Counted from the stretch's first letter, positions 9,301 through 15,303 are shown. The stretch is DNA of 15,303 bases from Planctomycetota bacterium (GCA_027622115.1 JAQBZS010000051.1:1-15303), one strand, 5' to 3'. A program made the numbers and translations. The notes: generated by a model not told the origin, from the letters alone.

Positions 9301-9538
9301 CCTGTTCGCCTGGCCGATTCGGCCCGACGCCGAGATTCTTTCGCATCTCGGACAGCTTCGACGACTTCTCCCGGCGCGACGATTCGGCCTCATCCGCATC
9401 CCGACGATCGCCGTCGGTTGGGCCATCCACGTCATCGTCATCGTCGAATTCTTCATCCTCGTCCTCGAACTCGTTCTCCAGTTCTTCCTCGAAGATGTCC
9501 TCGTCTTTTCGTCGCTGTTTTTTTTTCTTCTTGGCCAT
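6386..9538 (-). CDS. Membrane-anchored PQQ-like beta-propeller protein with acidic cytoplasmic tail
   Basis: This is a 1050-aa protein. It opens with a Lys-rich start (MAKKKKKQRRK), then a very acidic stretch at about 12-60 including EDEDEEFDDDDD. One membrane helix at 86-108 (SPLVLSLIGG onward to VFWFMMAR) predicts a cytoplasmic N-terminus and a periplasmic bulk. Residues 112-165 and about 285-315 look like TPR-type helices (AKTDMDGGKFKQAIEGFDNF). From about 358 to the end come repeated PQQ/beta-propeller blades, for example NGQRVFALSK with TGDAVWRHVIG and GGHLYRINLEDGAV. Such propellers, as in BamB, usually act as protein-binding scaffolds; no PQQ enzyme residues were recognised. The ATG at 9538 is preceded by GGGAGTGGAAAT, a good ribosome binding site. 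It follows the kinase-ExbD gene by 122 bp on the same strand, so it may be a periplasmic partner of that system, and its tail a possible target of the kinase; both are inferences. Confidence 0.85.
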   Translation of the reverse strand: MAKKKKKQRRKDEDIFEEELENEFEDEDEEFDDDDDVDGPTDGDRRDADEAESSRREKSSKLSEMRKNLGVGPNRPGEQEVLKSPLVLSLIGGCAVLVILGGVFWFMMAREQAQLLFDAAKTDMDGGKFKQAIEGFDNFLNEYPKHKDLSDPARLERGKCMILEQISGSKPDWERGQDALHNYTRTFRDTTGYAEQKDSLARYAEKIAKGAATDAGKPPFEKALLGTSDAAKQKLQSLASKEKPPTLALAAITEARAKSLAAIDKNDVYVAGLAEIDGHLKAAKPISAMEAHRRLLQRYPDLEKDKKLRQFVAQMMGDERKLVQLVEGAARPGQAEQPASNLPPSITMALRTRAQTAIEDNGQRVFALSKDCIYGVATLTGDAVWRHVIGLDTPFFPQVVNSATPGLLAFNTQFGELQLVSQSDGKLIWRQPMQHMATGLPLIHQGQIYLTAQGGHLYRINLEDGAVSAQMKFSQDLVPRPALSHDSNNLLVLGGYGVIYTLSLRPFECKTVTFIGHSRGGVNVPMTPMGTLLLVVENHAATEAKLRVIQAGEDGEAPAQTGEAAIPGFVRDAPILRGDKLYVPSGGNRITAYTVTDESDDHQMTQIDVQQLEIDHKGPVHLLAGPNGRLWMSSEALDKFDMSADRLAHDTNRTAFGMTTQPIQTANRKLFVGRRTPYCDAVFFTQNDGNTLTGAWRTTLGSRVLQVIASPPAYAIAVSETGEIFRLNSAEIARGGFKFDAQSLLELPKDLVDPVRATLLSDGRIVAYCGNPEPMMWFINGQGQKVKTERLEKRVVLPPVLLKAGILIPMEDRIIVSGGFFTGGAKTEPFRAPLGVEGFAWVSVEPIDDTSVIVVTNQKKLHKVQYRMNPPGLQGIADITLDAAIDFRIQIHNGRILFADSAGNLKMLDAASLDEVGPAIKLATPVSNDLWMVGDRLFVETRGGKLHSFSIGSALKEEWSTDLNGAGLAGGPLLLRNGSLVFAQQNGEIWATDADGQAVGQRLSLRQQLAGGPKLVGSWVFVDSMDGTLHRVESVLQAAATVSSGPSAAP

Positions 9539-9588
9539 ATTTCCACTCCCGGCGGCGAAAAACGCGATTCAATAAAGGTGCGGCTCGG

Positions 9589-9643
9589 CCGTAGCTTGGG
9601 ACCATTGTCCCGAGCGTCACGGGACAATGATCCCGTGCTACGG
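9589..9643. repeat. Long imperfect hairpin between the kinase and propeller genes
   Basis: The arms 9589-9612 and 9620-9643 are 24 nt with three mismatches and a 7-nt loop. The inner part is CATTGTCCCG against CGGGACAATG and the outer part CCGTAGC against GCTACGG. The stem lies just past the kinase-ExbD stop codon and 51 bp before the next start codon, so it could weaken read-through or protect a 3' end. No T-tract follows on the minus strand. The form resembles a dispersed intergenic repeat rather than a classical terminator. Confidence 0.8.
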
Positions 9644-9660
9644 GACGGTATCGGCAAGAG

Positions 9661-11219
9661 CTATTCGTCGGCCTTGACGGCGACTCGAATCTTCTGCAAC
9701 CCCGCCTCTTTCGCGGCGTCAATCACTTGGACGAAAGTCTCGTTGATCGACTTGCGATCCGCTTCCACAACCATCTCCCGTTTGTCCTCGTTCATTTTGT
9801 TCTCAAAAACGTCGATCAAATCCGCGACGTCGGTCGGGGCTTCATCCACGAAGATAATGTTTTCCTCGTTGATCGTGACGATGATCGATTCTTCTTTCAT
9901 GTCTTCCAGCGTTTCAGCCACGGCGGCTCCCTCTTTGTCGGGATCCGGTGCCGGAACTTCCATGGCCTTTTGCGTGCTGAATGACGCCGTGATCATGAAG
10001 AAAATCAGCAACAAGAACGTCACGTCGACCATCGGCGTGAGGTCCATTTCTTCTTCTTCGGACTTGCGGCTGGTCACCGCAAAGCCCTCGTCTTCCTCAT
10101 CGTCCGCTTCGACATACATCCGCTGAGGTTGCGGATTGGGTTGTTCCGCAGGTGGCGGCGGCAATCGGAATTCCGGTTCCGCCTTACGCGGGTTCAACTC
10201 TTCGGCATCGGCTTGCCGCTTGCTGCTCGGTTTGTCCGCCGCGGCCTGACGAGCACTCGGCTCGGATTTTGCCGCCCCGGCCTTGGGAGTCGCCTGTCTT
10301 GCCGCAGAATCGCCGGCTTCCTTCGCGGGCGTGCCGGTCGCTGTCGTGGCCGCTTTCGATGCTACCCCATCAAGGGCTGCGAGAATCCGGGTGACGTCAT
10401 TTAAGACGCCCTCGGCGGACTGATATCGCCGAGCGGGATCCTTGGCCATCATCTTGTGTACGAAACGGCTGATGACCTCGGGAACTTTCTCGCGCCGCTT
10501 GTGCAACGGTTCCGGCTCGGCATTCACATGTTGCACCGCGATCGACACGGGATTCGGACCGCTGAACGGAGGCGAACCCGCAAACATGTGATACGCGGTA
10601 ACGCCTAGCGAATAGATATCGCTCCGCAGGTCGAGCTTCTTGCCGTTGGCCTGTTCCGGGCTCATGTACATCGGCGTGCCGATGGTCATGCCTTCCTGCG
10701 TGAGATTCCCGCGTTCGGAACCGTAGCTGAGCTGAGCCAGCCCGAAGTCCGCCCCTTTCACTCGGCCTTCCCGAGTGAGCATGATGTTTTCGGGCTTGAT
10801 GTCTCGATGGACCACGCCCGCTTCATGGGCGGCCTGCAAGGCCGTGGCTACCTGGCGAATGATGTGCAACGAATCCTTGGTCGCGGGCGGCCCGTTTCGC
10901 CGCAGCAATTCACTCAGGTTTCGGCCATGAACAAATTCCTGTGCGATGTAATGCAGTCCTTCGGATTCGTCGATCTTATAGACCTGCACGATATTGGGAT
11001 GATTCAGCACGCGAGCCGCTTTGGCTTCGTGCTGAAAGCGTTCCAGCATCTTGTTGTTGTCTTTGTCGACGATATCGGGCCGCAACACCTTGACGGCGAC
11101 ATACGGGTTCGACGCGTTGTCCTGTTCGGATACACCTCGGACGTCGCGCCGCGACCGACCCTCCGCAGCAAGCGATAGTCGCCCAATTGCCGCTCGGTCA
11201 GATCTTGGAGTTCCGCCAT
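9661..11219 (-). CDS. Ser/Thr protein kinase fused to a C-terminal ExbD/TolR domain; frameshifted in this sequence
   Basis: The gene starts at the ATG at 11219 (MAELQDLTERQLGDYRLLRR) and runs through the glycine loop GRGATSEVY. It then changes frame at about 11128 and continues unbroken from 11127 to the stop at 9661. Numbered as a repaired 520-aa protein, the kinase has the VAVK lysine K45, the HRDIKPEN loop with D140 and N146, ADFG with D159, and GTPMYMSPEQ; it ends near 285. A 95-residue Ala/Pro/Lys/Glu-rich linker follows. A membrane span at 396-415 then begins TPMVDVTFLLLIFF, with D400 as the conserved proton-path aspartate of ExbD/TolR, and a periplasmic ExbD domain runs to 520. The topology suits a cytoplasmic kinase and a periplasmic tail. 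As written, translation from 11219 ends out of frame. A GTG at 11088 would give 475 aa but loses the glycine loop and the catalytic lysine. It is downstream of exbB- and exbD-type genes on the same strand. The kinase and ExbD assignments are firm; the intactness is not. Confidence 0.88.
11125..11135 (-). other. Frameshift site in the kinase glycine-rich loop
   Basis: On the coding strand the codons for V-Y (GTG TAT) are followed by CC and then by GAACAGGAC in a new frame. The family pattern is V-Y-L-A-E-Q, as in codons for L-A between TAT and GAA. That predicts six bases where two remain, a loss of four. A single missing C would also restore the frame, giving V-Y-P-E-Q, which fits the family less well. 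No slippery heptamer that would suggest programmed frameshifting was seen. Confidence 0.8.
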
Positions 11220-11260
11220 AGTACTTACTGCTTTTGTGAATTAGCCGTTGGGGCGCTTAC

Positions 11261-11439
11261 TTCGAGTTTGTCACATTTGGAATTTTGGAATATAGATGCC
11301 TGCGTGTTAGCGGTTCGTTTAACCGCACGCCGAAGGCACGCGCGTTTGAGGACACCCGAGTAAACTTGGTCGCCCCAGCAATTCACCTGTCCTGAAACGC
11401 GCGTGCCTACGGCGTGCGGTTAAACGTGACAAACTCGAA
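11261..11439. mobile_element. MITE-like nested inverted-repeat element
   Basis: Outer arms TTCGAGTTTGTCAC (11261-11274) and GTGACAAACTCGAA (11426-11439) are perfect 14-nt inverted repeats. Inside are 38-nt arms, 11317-11354 and 11388-11425, with two mismatches around a 33-nt loop. A smaller hairpin, CGGTT and AACCG around CGTTT, sits at 11311-11325. CTTA occurs at 11256-11259 and 11440-11443, a possible target duplication offset by one base on the left. The element carries no reading frame. It fills most of the gap between the exbD-type gene and the kinase-ExbD gene and lies 41 bp upstream of the kinase start. Mobility is inferred from shape only; a REP-like fixed repeat is the alternative. 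Confidence 0.65.
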
Positions 11440-11466
11440 CTTAGCAATTCCGCTACCGTAACAGCC

Positions 11467-11916
11467 TCACTTCTTGACCTCTTGCACACCGATGTGAAAC
11501 CGAATCCCCTCGATGTCTCTCAGCTTCTTCATCACATCCTGAACCGTTCCGTTGGGAACATCTCGATCCGCCATGATGACCACCGGTGCCCCCATATCGA
11601 GCACCATCGAACCGACTTCGGTAATCAATTCGTCGATTTCCATCTCGCGTCCTTCCAGGAGGACGACCGGATCATCGTCGGGGCTTTCGGGTGCGTTGAC
11701 TTGGACCTTGATGCTGCCGTTGACCCCATCACCATTCTTGGCGGGCGGCACGTCTTGATCCGGCGTGCCCTTCATCGTTGACGTGAGGATGAAGAAGATC
11801 AGCAGCAAAAACGTCACGTCGATCATCGGAGTGATGTCGAGTTCGGCGTCTTCTCGCTTTTTCTTCTTGCCGCCCCAACCATCACCGCCGACATCGGAGA
11901 ATGTGGATCGACTCAC
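11467..11916 (-). CDS. ExbD/TolR-family biopolymer transport protein
   Basis: This 149-aa single-pass membrane protein is a subunit of an ExbB-ExbD/TolQ-TolR proton-driven motor. A short basic cytoplasmic tail (KKKKRED, 17-23) precedes the membrane helix DITPMIDVTFLLLIFFILTS (27-46), with D33 as the conserved proton-path aspartate. A periplasmic domain of about 100 residues follows, ending in RDIEGIRFHIGVQEVKK. The start is a GTG at 11916 overlapping the ExbB-type stop codon by four bases (GTGA). It is supported by a strong GGAGG at 11926-11930, nine bases upstream. This implies translational coupling with the ExbB-type gene. Its periplasmic domain differs clearly from that of the second ExbD domain fused to the kinase. 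Confidence 0.95.
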   Translation of the reverse strand: MSRSTFSDVGGDGWGGKKKKREDAELDITPMIDVTFLLLIFFILTSTMKGTPDQDVPPAKNGDGVNGSIKVQVNAPESPDDDPVVLLEGREMEIDELITEVGSMVLDMGAPVVIMADRDVPNGTVQDVMKKLRDIEGIRFHIGVQEVKK

Positions 11917-12596
11917 GTTGCGGTCCCTCCAGCAGCCCGCGCGCGAATCGCATCGAAGTCTTCCAGGAATTCGCCCAAATGCTGCTGCACGTTGTCCTGC
12001 AACTTGCCGATTTGCACGTTGACTTGTGCACCGAGTAAGACCAGCGGAATCGCGATTGACAGACCAATGGCCGTCGTAAACAACGCGATGCCGATCTTAT
12101 CCGCCAATTCCGCCGGGTTCGTGCCGCCGCCGCTTTCCGAGGAAGCCGCGATCGTCTGGAATGCCAAGATCATGCCCACCACCGTACCCAGCAGCCCAAG
12201 CATCGGGGCGGTCTTGACGATGGTCCCGACCCATGACGTGCGGTAGTCCAAGTCGGCGAGAATATCCCGTTCAAACTTCTCTGCCAGCAACCGCTTGAGC
12301 TTCTGCGGCGATCGATGTTTGTTGGCGATCGCCAACAGAATCAATTGCGGCACGGCCTTGGACCAATAGGCCGGTGAGTCGCACAACTCGACGACGTTTT
12401 CGAAGTTGCCGCTTTCCAACTCGATCCGAGTCTCTTCCAGGAATTCCTGGGCTTGGTTTTCGTTGGAGAACCGTTTTTGCTTGATGCGGCTGCGGAGCAC
12501 CATGATTTGCCACACGCCGTACAGTGCGGACGCGGCCATCGCGGTGTAAATCGCGGTGCCGGCGAATTCAAGAATTGGGCCGGAATAATCGTCCAT
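11913..12596 (-). CDS. MotA/TolQ/ExbB-family proton channel protein
   Basis: This 227-aa protein is the channel subunit of the motor. Membrane helices are at about 10-34, 124-150 and 168-194, the standard three-span ExbB/TolQ plan with a large cytoplasmic loop between the first two. The conserved block APMLGLLGTVVGMILAF (130-146) and the third helix IGIALFTTAIGLSIAIPLVL are diagnostic. The length is normal for the family. The ATG at 12596 has only a weak ribosome binding site; the gene starts 51 bp after the stop of the 298-aa gene and overlaps the next start by four bases. It is the only ExbB-type gene in the window, whereas there are two ExbD domains downstream. Whether it should be called ExbB or TolQ cannot be decided. 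Confidence 0.95.
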   Translation of the reverse strand: MDDYSGPILEFAGTAIYTAMAASALYGVWQIMVLRSRIKQKRFSNENQAQEFLEETRIELESGNFENVVELCDSPAYWSKAVPQLILLAIANKHRSPQKLKRLLAEKFERDILADLDYRTSWVGTIVKTAPMLGLLGTVVGMILAFQTIAASSESGGGTNPAELADKIGIALFTTAIGLSIAIPLVLLGAQVNVQIGKLQDNVQQHLGEFLEDFDAIRARAAGGTAT

Positions 12597-12647
12597 GTTG
12601 AGTCTTCGTTGTAATTCAGAGTGGATATGAAACTGCCGGAATCACGA

Positions 12648-13544
12648 TTATCGCAGATACGTCTGACGCGTGACGACAAACTTGTAACCGGATCCTTCCG
12701 ACCGCACGACAAAGTAGGTGCGACGAATCTCAGTGGCCTTACGATTGCGATACGCCAATTCCAACTTCGCCAAGATGTTCTCGGTTTCGCTGGGGTAGAA
12801 GTGCAAAATGAGTTCGTTTTGAGCGTTGTGGGCGGCTCGTTTGAACAGCGCGACATCCGCACGCCGCCGATCGCCGCCCTGCCAGTTGAATCGCAGGATT
12901 TTCTCCATCCCCTTGCCGGTGGTCTTCGTCACTTTCGAGGGCGGCTTTTGTGCGACCTTGCTGATTTGAACCAGTTTTCCGGGAACCAACGCCCCCAGTT
13001 GAATCCCAAAAAACTCCAACTGCCGAGCGTATTCGTCCACGGTGCCCTTGTCGTTGAAACTGATGAACCAGCGATCCTCGCGACCGAGCCCCGCCCCAGG
13101 CCCACCGGCTCCCAACGGAGCACGACCGGTTCCATTCGCGCTGCCCGGCTTGCCGTGATGCTCGCCGCCCGATGAAAACGTCGGTTGCGACATCTGCGTG
13201 GCTTTGTCCGACACCTCCATCACGTTATCCAGGACTTCCGCAATCTCGCTTTCCTGGTCATCGTTGGCCAACGACGGATCTTGGCTGAGTTCTTCCGGGG
13301 ACTCGACCTTGAGCGTCTCGTCAATTGCGCCGTCTTCTTCGCCGCCGGGCAATTCAATGAGTTCCAACTCGCCCGTGGCAGCCGGGGATGGTGGTCGGCT
13401 GAAAATCCACATCAGCACCAAACCCAACACGGCCAGTACCAAACCGCCGGCGATGGCGGACATCATCGACGAAACCAAGTCGAACCGTGTCACCCTGAGG
13501 ACCGGTGCTCGGGTGGTTCGTTGAGGGGCAATTCCGGTTGCCAT
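12648..13544 (-). CDS. Single-pass membrane protein of unknown family, first gene of the ExbB-ExbD cluster
   Basis: I do not recognise this 298-aa protein. A basic cytoplasmic tail is followed by one membrane helix at about 24-48 (SSMMSAIAGG then LVLAVLGLVLMWIF). An acidic, low-complexity linker spans about 58-125, then a Gly/Pro/Ala-rich stretch about 130-155 (GAGGPGAGLG). A folded C-terminal domain, about 158-298, begins REDRWFISFNDKGTVDEYAR and ends FVVTRQTYLR. This layout, an inner-membrane anchor, a long flexible linker and a C-terminal periplasmic domain, is like TonB or TolA, and the position next to ExbB/ExbD-type genes fits an output partner. However, no TonB C-terminal motif was seen, so this is a positional guess. 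The ATG at 13544 is backed by GAGG eight bases upstream, and the gene is divergent from the plus-strand kinase. Confidence 0.85.
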   Translation of the reverse strand: MATGIAPQRTTRAPVLRVTRFDLVSSMMSAIAGGLVLAVLGLVLMWIFSRPPSPAATGELELIELPGGEEDGAIDETLKVESPEELSQDPSLANDDQESEIAEVLDNVMEVSDKATQMSQPTFSSGGEHHGKPGSANGTGRAPLGAGGPGAGLGREDRWFISFNDKGTVDEYARQLEFFGIQLGALVPGKLVQISKVAQKPPSKVTKTTGKGMEKILRFNWQGGDRRRADVALFKRAAHNAQNELILHFYPSETENILAKLELAYRNRKATEIRRTYFVVRSEGSGYKFVVTRQTYLR

Positions 13545-13746
13545 GACGCAAACCTCTTCGCGGAGTTGTTTGTGCTTCGTTCCAGACGAACTGCGGAAAA
13601 CCGTTGTCCGATCTCCGTGTCGATCCGTGCAAAATCAGATTGTAGCGATGTTTTCTTGCACGCGAACTGACTCGGACAGCCCGAGGGAAACGGCTCTCCG
13701 TGTGATGTGGCCCAAGCGACCAGCCTGGATCCCGCCTTTCGAACGA

Positions 13747-13851
13747 ATTCCGCTGATTGGAAGAGAAATCGAATGACGGGCATCATGGCCGGGGATTGAG
13801 AAACGGTTCGAATGAACCACCCGACAATGGTGAGACGGGAATCAGCGGAAT
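13747..13851. repeat. 12-bp perfect inverted repeat with central small palindrome
   Basis: ATTCCGCTGATT at 13747-13758 is the exact reverse complement of AATCAGCGGAAT at 13840-13851. Between them GGTTC (13805-13809) faces GAACC (13814-13818) around GAAT. The position in a divergent promoter region makes paired regulator sites possible, but nothing else supports that, and the 81-nt spacing is long. Confidence 0.45.
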
Positions 13852-13995
13852 CCGATCGTATTTCGTGATTTTGGGTCTGTCAACAAGCCGCGAAAACGTC
13901 GAGTCCGGCATCGTTTTGGCTGAGGCCCTTGGTCACATCGATTGCTTCTGTTCAAATCTGCGGTGCCGCAACGGAGGCGATTTTCTCGCGCATTT

Positions 13996-14059
13996 GTAAC
14001 CACCGTCGCCAGACGGTGGTTTTGCGGCAAGGCCCCCACCGTTTGCCGACGGTGGCTAC
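13996..14059. repeat. Paired inverted copies of the intergenic repeat family
   Basis: The 24-nt arms at 13996-14019 and 14036-14059 are inverted copies with three mismatches around a 16-nt loop. Each arm is itself palindromic: CCACCGTC-GCCA-GACGGTGG at 14000-14019 and CCACCGTT-TGCC-GACGGTGG at 14036-14055. The left arm differs from the tandem core at 6163-6186 by only two bases. The element ends one base before the ribosome binding site of the next gene. Confidence 0.85.
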
Positions 14060-14060
14060 C

Positions 14061-14064
14061 AGGA
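14061..14064 (+). promoter_or_regulatory. Ribosome binding site fixing the start of the plus-strand kinase
   Basis: AGGA lies nine bases before the ATG at 14074. It supports this start over the longer in-frame start at 13942, whose first 44 codons are read straight through the repeat element. Confidence 0.65.
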
Positions 14065-14073
14065 ACACGGGTA

Positions 14074-15249
14074 ATGTTGACAACCACAGAAGCCGCGCTC
14101 GCAAATTGCGTGATCGAAGCATTGCCCATTTCGTCGTTGCCGACTCTGCTCGGTGTTCTGGCCAAAACTTGGCGAGCCGTCACCGACGCGCCCGTGTATG
14201 TGTCGGCCATTGATCCGAGTCGATCGCAAGTCTACGGAGTGCTGATCGAAGCCGATGAATCGTCGGAAGACTTCTCCGAGCCTTCGTCGAGTTCCGAGTG
14301 GCGAGCCGGAGCTGCCGAGCAATCCTTGCACGGCATGCTTCAAGTTCGCCAATTGCCGACGATTTCGCGGACACTCGCATTCGACACCTGCGGCACCGTG
14401 CTGGCCGGTGTTTGTATCTTGGGTGATTGCGATCCGTCTCCGGCCGACGACGCCGTGCGGTTGTCGTCTCGATTGGTGGCGGAATGGAAGCAGGTGTCCG
14501 ATTTCCGCCGTCGGCTTGCGGGTCGAACACCCAACTCGGCGAAACTCGAAGCGATGGCGGAATTTGCCGCAGGAGCCGGACACGAAATCAACAACCCGCT
14601 GGCAACCATTTCCGGGCGAGTCCAATTGCTGCTTCGCGGCGAATCGAATCCCGAACGTCGCGGATCACTCGAAGCCATCGGAGCACAGACGCTGCGGATC
14701 CGCGACATGATCGGCGACGCGATGTTGTTCGCTCGACCTCCACTGCCCAATTTGACGAGTGTCGATCTGGCGGAAGTGGTCAAGGACGTCACCGCCGCGT
14801 TGGCAGAGCGAGCCCAATCGCAAGGATGTCGGTTGGCTGTACAAGCAGAATCGCCGATTCCGATCGTGGCCGATCCGATCCAAGTACGCGTGGTGGTGAG
14901 TTCGCTGGTCAGCAACAGCCTAGAGGCCCATGCGGGGCGGATCACCGTCACCGTTGAGAACTTAACGGCTGAGAACTCAGAGGAAGCGATCTCCGCCGAT
15001 TCGCGGACCGGCGAGGATTCTGGATATCGGTTCGCGCTGTTGCGGGTCTTCGACACGGGCCAAGGCATGAACGCCGAAGAACTCGAACATCTCTTCGACC
15101 CGTTCTATTCCGGTCGCCAGGCTGGTCGCGGCTTGGGATTCGGCCTCGCGAAGTGCTGGCGCATTGTGACGATGCACGGTGGTCGGATTGCGGTCGAGCC
15201 AACGGCTGAAGGCACGACATTCCGCGTCTTCTGGCCGAGCCAAATTTGA
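14074..15249 (+). CDS. Soluble orphan sensor histidine kinase (GHKL family)
   Basis: This 391-aa protein has no signal peptide or membrane span. Residues 1-140 are of unclear family; segments such as APVYVSAIDPSR and GTVLAGVCILGDCDPSPAD could be a diverged GAF-like sensor domain, at low confidence. The histidine-phosphotransfer motif is FAAGAGHEINNPLATISGR with H170. The N-box is SSLVSNSLEAH with N281, the G1 box FDTGQGMN with D327, the F-box LFDPFYSGR and the G2 box GRGLGFGLAKC, so the catalytic core looks intact. No receiver or PAS domain is attached and no response regulator gene is next to it within the window. It is transcribed away from the ExbB-ExbD cluster across a 529-bp gap. Whether it controls that cluster is unknown. 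Confidence 0.9.
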   Translation: MLTTTEAALANCVIEALPISSLPTLLGVLAKTWRAVTDAPVYVSAIDPSRSQVYGVLIEADESSEDFSEPSSSSEWRAGAAEQSLHGMLQVRQLPTISRTLAFDTCGTVLAGVCILGDCDPSPADDAVRLSSRLVAEWKQVSDFRRRLAGRTPNSAKLEAMAEFAAGAGHEINNPLATISGRVQLLLRGESNPERRGSLEAIGAQTLRIRDMIGDAMLFARPPLPNLTSVDLAEVVKDVTAALAERAQSQGCRLAVQAESPIPIVADPIQVRVVVSSLVSNSLEAHAGRITVTVENLTAENSEEAISADSRTGEDSGYRFALLRVFDTGQGMNAEELEHLFDPFYSGRQAGRGLGFGLAKCWRIVTMHGGRIAVEPTAEGTTFRVFWPSQI

Positions 15250-15303
15250 ATCGAGATCATCGTGGTCGACGGCGATGCAAACTGGTCGTCGGGCTCGGCG
15301 ACG

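Larger units (their letters stand above)
13545..14073. other. Divergent intergenic region, no gene seen
   Basis: This gap separates the leftward ExbB-ExbD cluster from the rightward histidine kinase, so it should hold promoters for both. The reading frames inside it show no family resemblance or good start sites. Its visible structure is an inverted repeat at 13747-13851 and the hairpin repeat at 13996-14059. Confidence 0.6.

Noticed and set aside
11088..11219. Treating the kinase as starting at the GTG at 11088
   Set aside because: That start lies after the VAVK lysine codon and would lack the glycine loop, both of which are present just upstream in the shifted frame.
13639..13644. Possible minus-10 box (TACAAT on the minus strand) 95 bp upstream of the 298-aa gene
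   Set aside because: No acceptable minus-35 sequence lies at the right distance, and promoter consensus in this group is poorly defined, so a single hexamer is not enough.

Overview
The window looks like chromosomal DNA from a planctomycete (Planctomycetota). The genus cannot be told. The clues are the gene families and their combinations: a Planctomycete-style Ser/Thr kinase, ExbB/ExbD motor subunits, a very large membrane-anchored PQQ-type beta-propeller, an orphan family-5 solute-binding protein and GHKL histidine kinases. Moderately high GC and gene gaps filled with hairpin-forming repeats fit this too. No rRNA, tRNA, CRISPR array, transposase or phage gene was seen.

Layout, left to right. 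1-371 has no gene but holds four half-copies of an inverted repeat. Three minus-strand genes follow: a type IV prepilin peptidase (372-1382), a soluble PAS-GAF-histidine kinase-receiver hybrid kinase (1498-3567) and an exported family-5 solute-binding protein with a helical N-terminal extension (3606-6056). The last two are 38 bp apart and probably cotranscribed, in the order binding protein then kinase. A 329-bp gap (6057-6385) carries a 39-bp tandem repeat and several hairpins.

The centre of interest is a minus-strand cluster from 13544 down to 6386. In transcription order it encodes a single-pass membrane protein of unknown family (298 aa), an ExbB/TolQ/MotA-family channel subunit, an ExbD/TolR subunit, a Ser/Thr protein kinase joined in one reading frame to a second ExbD/TolR domain, and a 1050-aa protein with an acidic cytoplasmic tail, one membrane span, a TPR-like stretch and a PQQ-type beta-propeller. 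This suggests an ExbB-ExbD proton-driven motor in which one ExbD subunit carries a cytoplasmic kinase, with envelope partners on either side. The kinase gene has a frameshift in this sequence at about 11128, exactly in the glycine-rich loop, and a 179-bp MITE-like inverted-repeat element sits just upstream of it. So either the kinase is broken in this strain or the sequence has an error there.

Beyond a 529-bp divergent intergenic region (13545-14073) lies a plus-strand, soluble, orphan GHKL histidine kinase (14074-15249). Its ribosome binding site directly abuts a repeat of the same family found at 6163-6300. The last 54 bases hold nothing recognisable.
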